NCBI RefSeq assembly: GCF_000224145.3
Contig: NC_020168.2
Span: forward strand, 1,675,290 to 1,739,289
Direction: 5' to 3'
Length of the DNA: 64,000 nucleotides
DNA from: Ciona intestinalis
Taxonomy: Eukaryota > Chordata > Ascidiacea > Phlebobranchia > Cionidae
The notes beneath the pieces are model-generated. The model was given only the letters and a program-made list of their open reading frames with translations. It made no database searches and had not been told where the DNA came from. A program made the translations under genes and the position numbers. Positions 58,366 to 64,000 of the stretch are shown piece after piece (the stretch's first letter is position 1; each line of letters opens with the position of its first letter).

Positions 58366-59508
58366 TCATCGAACTTCTATGATCACTTTACCCACAGATT
58401 TCCGAGCTTTAATAAATTCGAAAGCTTTGTTAATTTGAGACAAATCGAATGTAGCTGATACTAGTGGAGTAAGTTTTCCATCATTATATAACCTAAAGCT
58501 TTCATTAACACTCCATTTAAATGTCTTAACATTCTCCATTGCATACGCACCCCAATATGTTCCAATTGTGGAAATATTTTTAACCAGCAGATGATTAGCA
58601 GGAATTTGTGGAATATCACCAGAGGCAAACCCAATCACTAACAATCTTCCTTCAAATGCAATGCTTCGGAAAGCATCCTTAAATATTTGACCACCCACTG
58701 TATCAAACACCACATTTGCACCACTGCTGCAAATCTCCTTCATCTTGGATCTGAGGTTGTCTTTTTTATAATTAATGGCAGCAACTGCACCGCGTGACCG
58801 GACAATGTCACACTTTTCATCACTGCCAACAGCACCAATAACTTTTGCACCTATTGCATTTGCACCAATATCCACAGCAGCCAAGCCCACTGCCCCTGCA
58901 GCTGCAGTTACAAGCAGATGCTCATTTTCTTTTAACGCTGCTCGTTTTTTAAGAGCTAACAGAGCAGTACCATAAGAGCAAACAAAGCCAGCAGCTTCTG
59001 TCATACTCATTTTTTCAGGAATTTCCCACACAGAATCTTGAGTGGTAACCACTTCTTCAGCATATGCACCAAAAGATTGACTCAAACCAACAACTCTCAT
59101 ACCTGGCGTTAGATCAGTTACATCAGGCCCAACTTCCAATATAACACCAGACATTTCACTTCCAGGTACAAATGGTGTTGGAAGCTTCACTTGATATTCA
59201 CCGACTACCATCAGCAAGTCACCAAAGTTAACACCAACGGCCTCAACTTGAATTCGTATCTCCCCTGAAGATAATTCTGGTTGCGATTCAATAAGGTCTA
59301 TAACCAGTGGTTTGCCAAGTTCTTTGCACACAGCTGCTTTAAAAAAGTTGCGTCTGGTAGAACTAGAGGAGACCGCATTTTTTAGGAAGCTTGGAGAGGA
59401 AAGCTTTTGTTTTAGTTCCAAACACGCTTGTGGCCTGATAAGTGTAGATGTACCTCTTGCAAGTGGTCGCAGAAACAGTTCTGGGGGAAACTTAATAAAC
59501 TTTTCCAT
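58366..59508 (-). CDS. quinone oxidoreductase-like protein 2 type enzyme (MDR family), mitochondrial
   Basis: NADPH-dependent oxidoreductase of the medium-chain dehydrogenase/reductase family (CRYZ-like, zinc-free). One uninterrupted frame of 380 residues. The first 55 or so residues are Arg/Ser/Leu-rich with few acids (FLRPLARGTSTLIRP, SSSSTRRNFF), a likely mitochondrial transit peptide. The catalytic N-terminal domain has GVNFGDLLMVVGEYQ and PFVPGSEMSGVILEVG; the Rossmann part has VTAAAGAVGLAAVDIGA (nucleotide-binding), VVFDTVGG, RLLVIGFASGDIP; it ends SVGKVIIEVR. No structural zinc cysteines are present, as expected for the quinone reductase branch. It is the only protein gene here without introns, so it may derive from a retrocopy. 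It faces ARMT1 tail to tail, 200 bases apart. Confidence 0.93.
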   Translation of the reverse strand: MEKFIKFPPELFLRPLARGTSTLIRPQACLELKQKLSSPSFLKNAVSSSSTRRNFFKAAVCKELGKPLVIDLIESQPELSSGEIRIQVEAVGVNFGDLLMVVGEYQVKLPTPFVPGSEMSGVILEVGPDVTDLTPGMRVVGLSQSFGAYAEEVVTTQDSVWEIPEKMSMTEAAGFVCSYGTALLALKKRAALKENEHLLVTAAAGAVGLAAVDIGANAIGAKVIGAVGSDEKCDIVRSRGAVAAINYKKDNLRSKMKEICSSGANVVFDTVGGQIFKDAFRSIAFEGRLLVIGFASGDIPQIPANHLLVKNISTIGTYWGAYAMENVKTFKWSVNESFRLYNDGKLTPLVSATFDLSQINKAFEFIKARKSVGKVIIEVR

Positions 59509-59512
59509 TATT

Positions 59513-59524
59513 CTTTAGAATCAA
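59513..59524 (-). promoter_or_regulatory. acceptor-like site 4 bases before the oxidoreductase start
   Basis: On the minus strand 'tttgattctaaag' ends 4 bases before the ATG. Candidate spliced-leader acceptor, weaker than the others because the last base before ag is a. Confidence 0.35.
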
Positions 59525-60024
59525 AGAAAGTTCTAAACAGGTTGTTAAAATACTATTTAAAATGGGTCTTTTGTGAGGGGTTATGCATGGTTGCGCATAC
59601 TTTGCTATAAATACCAAGCTTAAATATAGATCAAAATTAAAAAGGGATTGCTGTTAAATGATTTGTCTTATTAATACCACAATCACTCTTAACAGTGTGG
59701 ATCAAAATTTAATTTTACCCCCAATATTTTCCGAGGCATGACCAAAAACGTAATTTTTATTTCACGTGGTTGGGAATTGGGATACTCTTTAAAATACAGG
59801 TCGGAAAAGGGTGGTGTTTAATTATTCGTCTCAATAATACCATTCTAACCATGTTCTAACAGTCCCCAAAAATTATTTCTAGTTTTCTACCTCTAATTAA
59901 TATTTACCAAAGTCCTTTCTATGGACTTTGATATTTACCAACAATACCCACTGAGCATGGCTAATAGAGGGCGCCATGCCACTGAGCTATACATATAACT
60001 AGAGAGCGCGACTCCTTCACACTC
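59525..60024. other. intergenic stretch with an imperfect internal repeat
   Basis: Two similar segments, near 59644 ('ggattgctgttaaatgattt') and 59806 ('gggtggtgtttaattattcg'), each followed by an 'aataccac/aataccat ... ctaacagt' block. No gene seen. Confidence 0.5.
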
Positions 60025-60032
60025 AATGGCAG

Positions 60033-60521
60033 CAGAGCCATAGAAAGAGTAGTCCAACCCATTGTTACGTAAAACACAAATTGAACGGCAATTTGGGTCC
60101 AAAATAACACAGGTACACAGTCGTATAAACACCATTTCTATGGCTCTATAGGGAAAATGTATGTTTTTCGGTAAATTAAAGAAAAGACCTCAAGACTTTA
60201 GCCTAAAAATAAATTTAAAAGTTGAAAAATGTAAAAATCATGTGTTATTTGTTTTCTGTGTCAAAAAAAGTCAAAAAATAGAATTAGAAGCGGCTGATTT
60301 GCGGCATTTTAGTCATTTAATGCGGCTAAATTTATATATTTTTTCCAAAAAATGTTTGATAAGGTAAATAGAAGCTGTTTTTACAGAGTTTTAGAAGCTG
60401 TTTTTTGAACACAAACAAAACGTAACAAGTTCGTTTAAACCCATTGCCAAAGTCACTACTTTTGCTCTATTTTGGACACACAAAGACGGCAGTTGGACTA
60501 CTCGGTGTTTATACGACTCTG
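60033..60521 (+). mobile_element. hAT-type MITE, copy 2
   Basis: Same family as 53449-53942. AATGGCAG is directly repeated at 60025-60032 and 60522-60529. At 60118-60150 it contains, inverted, a stretch equal to the two element termini joined directly ('cgtataaacacc' followed by 'atttctatggctct'). Confidence 0.93.
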
Positions 60522-60529
60522 AATGGCAG

Positions 60530-61539
60530 CAGTGAGCGAAAATAGGACACGCTTGAGTGATTCAGTTTGAGCCCCAATTTCGACAGCGGGAAATGCAGTT
60601 TGTGTAGAAATAGTCGAAAGAAAGCAAGTTTAAGCAGTTTCTTCGTTTTAAAGATTTAAATAGTAAAGTAAATGCGTTACTTTTTAATGGCGAAGCACAT
60701 GTCCAATTTACATTACCGGATTTTCGCCCTATGTGTGGTAAATTTAAAGTAGTTTGTGTATGTTAGGAGTTAATGTGTGTCAGAATAGGTGGTCGTTATA
60801 TATTTTCCTTTAATAATCATTTGTTGTATTATAGATTTGAAGTAAAGTTGCGTGAACCCCAGACATAATGCAATCAGTAGGCTAACTAAAGATGAGTAAT
60901 TTGGTAAAGATGGTTGCAACAAAGATTGTTGATACTAAGATTTAAAATATAAGTACCTTGTGTTTTAAGCTTAAACATAAACTATATGTATAAATAAAAG
61001 CTGGCAGATGTTCTGAAATTAAATCAGCCATTTGTTTACAGATTCCCAGTCAACATCAGCAGCAAAAAACAAATGTTTAAACCCGTAAAAATGGAATCAG
61101 GTCAATATATTGTTTAAAAGTTAAAGAAGAAATACAAGACTTTCTGAACACATAAATCAAAAGAAGAACATCTATATAAAAATCTCCCTATGTAATATAT
61201 CATTGCATTATGATGAGAACACAAAAGTATTGTTCCAAATATGTAAAATGATTTGTTTGTGTCATGTACAATAGGCCTATGTTACAAAATTGCTTGTTTC
61301 ATATATTCATATTTCTTGTGAATTCTGTCTCTATTTTCACCATAAATTCTGTTGTAAATTTAAAATAAACACGCAATTCAACCTATAAATTGTAATATAT
61401 GCAAATAACAAATAAAGATTTTAACATACTTTGTAATAGAGTGTATACACACTTAACTTACGTATTTAAATCAGCGTTAGGCAGAATGAATGAAGGTGTT
61501 AGTGGTAGCCTAAGTCTGATAACAGAGGGCACCCCGATA
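60530..61539. other. intergenic stretch, nothing recognised
   Basis: AT-rich; no open frame or repeat that I can support. Confidence 0.5.
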
Positions 61540-62006
61540 TTTTTTTGTTTTTATCTTCAATTAAAGTCATATTGACCTCTGCCTATTTTCTTTATGCTTA
61601 TATCTCAGTGTTTTTTTTACAAAACTAAAACTAGTTTTATGAGAAAAAATCAAACTGTACGAAATATTCATGGTTGTTTTATGAAGCTATGAAACTAGTT
61701 TAATCGTTCGCACACGCAAACTAAAAAAATCATTGGCTTTACTATGATTTAGCGAGCATTAAAAAATGACACCTTACTATTTTGCATTTTTTTACCTGTT
61801 CAAAATATACTGTTTCTATTTTACCTATTTTTTTAATATTTAAAAACGGTAATCAGATTTGAGGGGCGTTTTATAAAGTCGTGATAATACTGTCGAATAA
61901 TTCTGTAACCTTATTTTCCTGATTATCATTAAATGGGGTCCGTAAAAAGAATATTAAAAAAGAGTCTCGTCTGACAAAGTGTCCCATCTTCTCCTACCCT
62001 ACTATA
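61540..62006 (+). repeat. MITE family C, one end clear
   Basis: Right end 'cccatcttctcctaccctac'. Interior 'aaactagttttatgagaaaa' and 'gattatcattaaatggggtc' match the 41.7-kb copy; the left terminus is not clear, and about 150 bp around 61710-61890 is extra. Confidence 0.75.
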
Positions 62007-62228
62007 TTTGAAATTTGGTCATTTGCACTTGGTGATAATTTATGAGAAGTGGCTTGTGCCAAAAACAGAGTAGTAAATACCCAATTTGTAGCAAAAATAA
62101 AAACTTTATCAATAGTTATTATCAATTATCTGTTATTACAAGTTTATCCATCGATTATATACAATATTTATCCATTGATGTTCGAACATTATCCATTGTC
62201 ATTCAAACAATACCCATTGTTATGTAAC

Positions 62229-62545
62229 AAGAGATCACAGATCTAATGAATGAGCACGTTGTAAACTAATTAGCATAGTAGTTATTAGGTAATGTTAGAA
62301 GTTGATATTAATCATATAGTAATTAGGTAATGTTAGAAGTTGATATTAATCATATAGTAATTAGGTAATGTTAGAAGTTTATATTAATCATATGATGTTG
62401 AATTAAAAATAATGTTTCAATTACGATTAATGATAATAAGGTATAAGAGTAGTGCATTTAATGTGTCCCCACTTAAATGGTAGTAGTTTGATACAGTCGT
62501 GAATCGTTATGAGGATTTCTTATCTCACCAACACGTGCAGTCGTG
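62229..62545 (+). repeat. dispersed repeat D, copy 2, with 38-bp tandem triplication
   Basis: Matches the 52.56-53.24 kb copy. Inside, a 38-bp unit ('aattaggtaatgttagaagt' plus 'tgatattaatcatatagt') occurs three times in a row (about 62284-62395); copy 1 has one. Confidence 0.78.
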
Positions 62546-62950
62546 CACTGCAAAACCCCCAATGTCCCACATTTCTAGATCTTATAGCCGCCGTTTCGAC
62601 ATGTCGTATCATATGGAGTTATAGCTCAATCGGTTCAAAATACTTTATATAGTACAATCATTTAATTAAACTTTAAGGTGCATTTTGAATTTGGCGCATT
62701 TGATCAAACAGTAAAGTAATCTTCAATTAATCGCTAATTACGCGGTTCCAATTCTGAAAATTTAGACTAAAAATTATAGATATATATTATGATTTGATTT
62801 CAATCAAGAGAATAAAAATAAATGCTAAAATAAAAAAAATGCAGAAAAAAGTCACAGAAAAAACAACAACAAGAACAACTGTTCGACGAAAAAGGATCTA
62901 TATGACCACTAACGTGCTCAATAATATAATGTATAGGTAACATGTTAAAC

Positions 62951-63277
62951 TATAGCAGTAGGGCACGAAAAAGAATGTTTAGACTTAATTTTCAAAGCGT
63001 ACAGTATATTATTTCGTGTTATTTACGTATATTTCTATTTATAAATACACCTAATAATCAAAATTAACAATGATTTTAAACTGTCCCATCTTATCCTGTG
63101 TGTTTTCGAATTTGTAAAATTTCACTTGTTGTGCGGATCGCTAAATAACTCCTCGTGTGTTTTATTATATTTTATTAAATTGTTGTCAATTAATAGGAAT
63201 AATAGTCATCTATTTTGATTTTGGAAATATTTGGCAACATGTGCTTAAGTGTCCCATCTTCCCCCATTGTACTATAC
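62951..63277 (-). repeat. MITE family B, complete copy
   Basis: 'tatagcagtagggcacgaaa' to 'cccatcttcccccattgtac'; reverse complement of 37756-38107 along its length. The CTACTATA-type ends are those of family A, while the interior differs. Confidence 0.83.
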
Positions 63278-63452
63278 CTTTTTCTCTCACTCCTATTTCA
63301 CGTCTATAAACATAACTTTCGTTTTTGTTGCAAACTTTTCATCTCAGACAAATAATGCGTTTTTTGCCTGGTCCTATCGGTACCGTTTTCCAAAACGGAT
63401 CTCTAAATTAGGAAAAACCGTATACCAACAACTCGAACAACAATAACAATAT

Positions 63453-63458
63453 TTATTG
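63453..63458 (-). terminator. poly(A) signal of the gene at the right edge
   Basis: AATAAA on the minus strand, 79 bases after the stop codon. Confidence 0.6.
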
Positions 63459-63536
63459 CTTAAAAACAAACTTATATACGACATTTACATCAAAAGTTTA
63501 ATGAAGACTGTTATTTTTTTAATGCTTAAGATTAAA

Positions 63537-64000
63537 TTAAATAGCAGCTTCGTTCCAGGTTGGAGATTCATCGCCGTTCGTGTTCGTGAGAAAACCCGAA
63601 TCCACGGAATGTTGTTTGCGTGATGGGCCGAGAGAAAATGCTGATTGTCTCCTCGGTTGACCATCGTATATCGCGTGATTTACTTGGTAATCTGCTGAAG
63701 CATGTGGCTTCACATATTTACCTTTTTTCTTTGTCACTTGCATTACTTTCTTCCGAAATTTATCTTTCAGGCTTTTTCTTTCGTTTGAATTAGGAAAGGG
63801 TTCGTGTGTTGAAGTTTGCCTCGTATTGTCTGTTCGTGAGCCGTCCCAGGTGTTTCCAGGTTCTTTATATGTTCTTCGTTGCTTATCGCCAGGGAGCGAT
63901 GTCTTAATAACAGATTGATGCTGATGTATTTGAAATGATTTTTCTACCAGTGGCTCAGATAGCATATTATGTTCTTCATAGTTAAGTGAGCTTGCACTAG
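63537..64000 (-). CDS. unrecognised basic protein, C-terminal exon (partial)
   Basis: I do not recognise this gene. The frame stays open from the right edge of the window to the stop at 63537, about 153 residues. The sequence is hydrophilic and rich in Lys, Arg, Ser, Asn and Gln, with a basic cluster (KSLKDKFRKKVMQVTKKKGK) in the middle and the end SPTWNEAAI. There is no membrane segment. It is probably the disordered tail of a larger protein encoded to the right. An AATAAA 79 bases after the stop supports a real 3' end. Its composition resembles that of the Ser/Arg-rich protein at 17.5-20.8 kb, but no shared motif was seen. Confidence 0.55.
   Translation of the reverse strand, partial: SASSLNYEEHNMLSEPLVEKSFQIHQHQSVIKTSLPGDKQRRTYKEPGNTWDGSRTDNTRQTSTHEPFPNSNERKSLKDKFRKKVMQVTKKKGKYVKPHASADYQVNHAIYDGQPRRQSAFSLGPSRKQHSVDSGFLTNTNGDESPTWNEAAI

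Noticed and set aside
62615-62645. 'ggagttatagctcaatcggtt' resembling a tRNA 5' half
   Set aside because: No matching 3' half follows.

Overview
The window is AT-rich nuclear DNA from a tunicate, most likely Ciona (C. intestinalis/robusta type). Reasons: compact intron-rich genes with GT-AG introns; protein families closest to chordate versions (USP31/43, KIF5, SPHK, MFSD6, ARMT1); splice-acceptor-like sites a few bases before most start codons, as expected for spliced-leader trans-splicing; and dense short MITEs and tRNA-derived SINEs. Five N runs (50 to 500 bases) mark assembly gaps. No search could be run, so every gene name rests on reading the translation and checking that exon phases agree.

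Layout. 1-3698 (+): last five exons of a USP31/USP43-type deubiquitinase. 4416-6993: a GTAC-based 9-bp minisatellite with its 5' flank, present twice and separated by a gap. 7950-15881 (+): a sphingosine kinase whose single ATP-binding half can be spliced in phase to either of two downstream C-terminal halves, one intronless and one in five exons. 17539-20773 (-): an unrecognised Ser/Arg-rich protein. 23270-37194 (-): a kinesin-1 heavy chain (KIF5), about 26 exons, all visible except one that falls at a gap. 40347-40419 (+): tRNA-Arg(CCT). 43.9-44.3 kb: a broken MFS-transporter-like fragment cut by a foldback element. 46991-49965 (+): an MFSD6-like transporter. 54198-58165 (+): ARMT1 (DUF89). 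58366-59508 (-): an intronless mitochondrial quinone-oxidoreductase-like gene, convergent with ARMT1. 63537-64000 (-): the 3' end of an unrecognised gene.

The genes do not form a pathway or operon; they are separate housekeeping-type loci. The space between them, and many introns, is filled with transposon debris: three MITE families sharing a GGGGAAGATGGGACA-type end, a tRNA-headed SINE with a conserved core, two hAT-type MITEs with perfect 8-bp target duplications, a 1.26-kb element with 121-bp perfect inverted repeats and a 7-bp duplication, and a 541-bp Mutator-like element with a 9-bp duplication nested in another foldback in an ARMT1 intron. No viral or LTR-type element was seen. The most interesting signals are the two alternative sphingosine-kinase C-terminal modules and the GTAC minisatellite.
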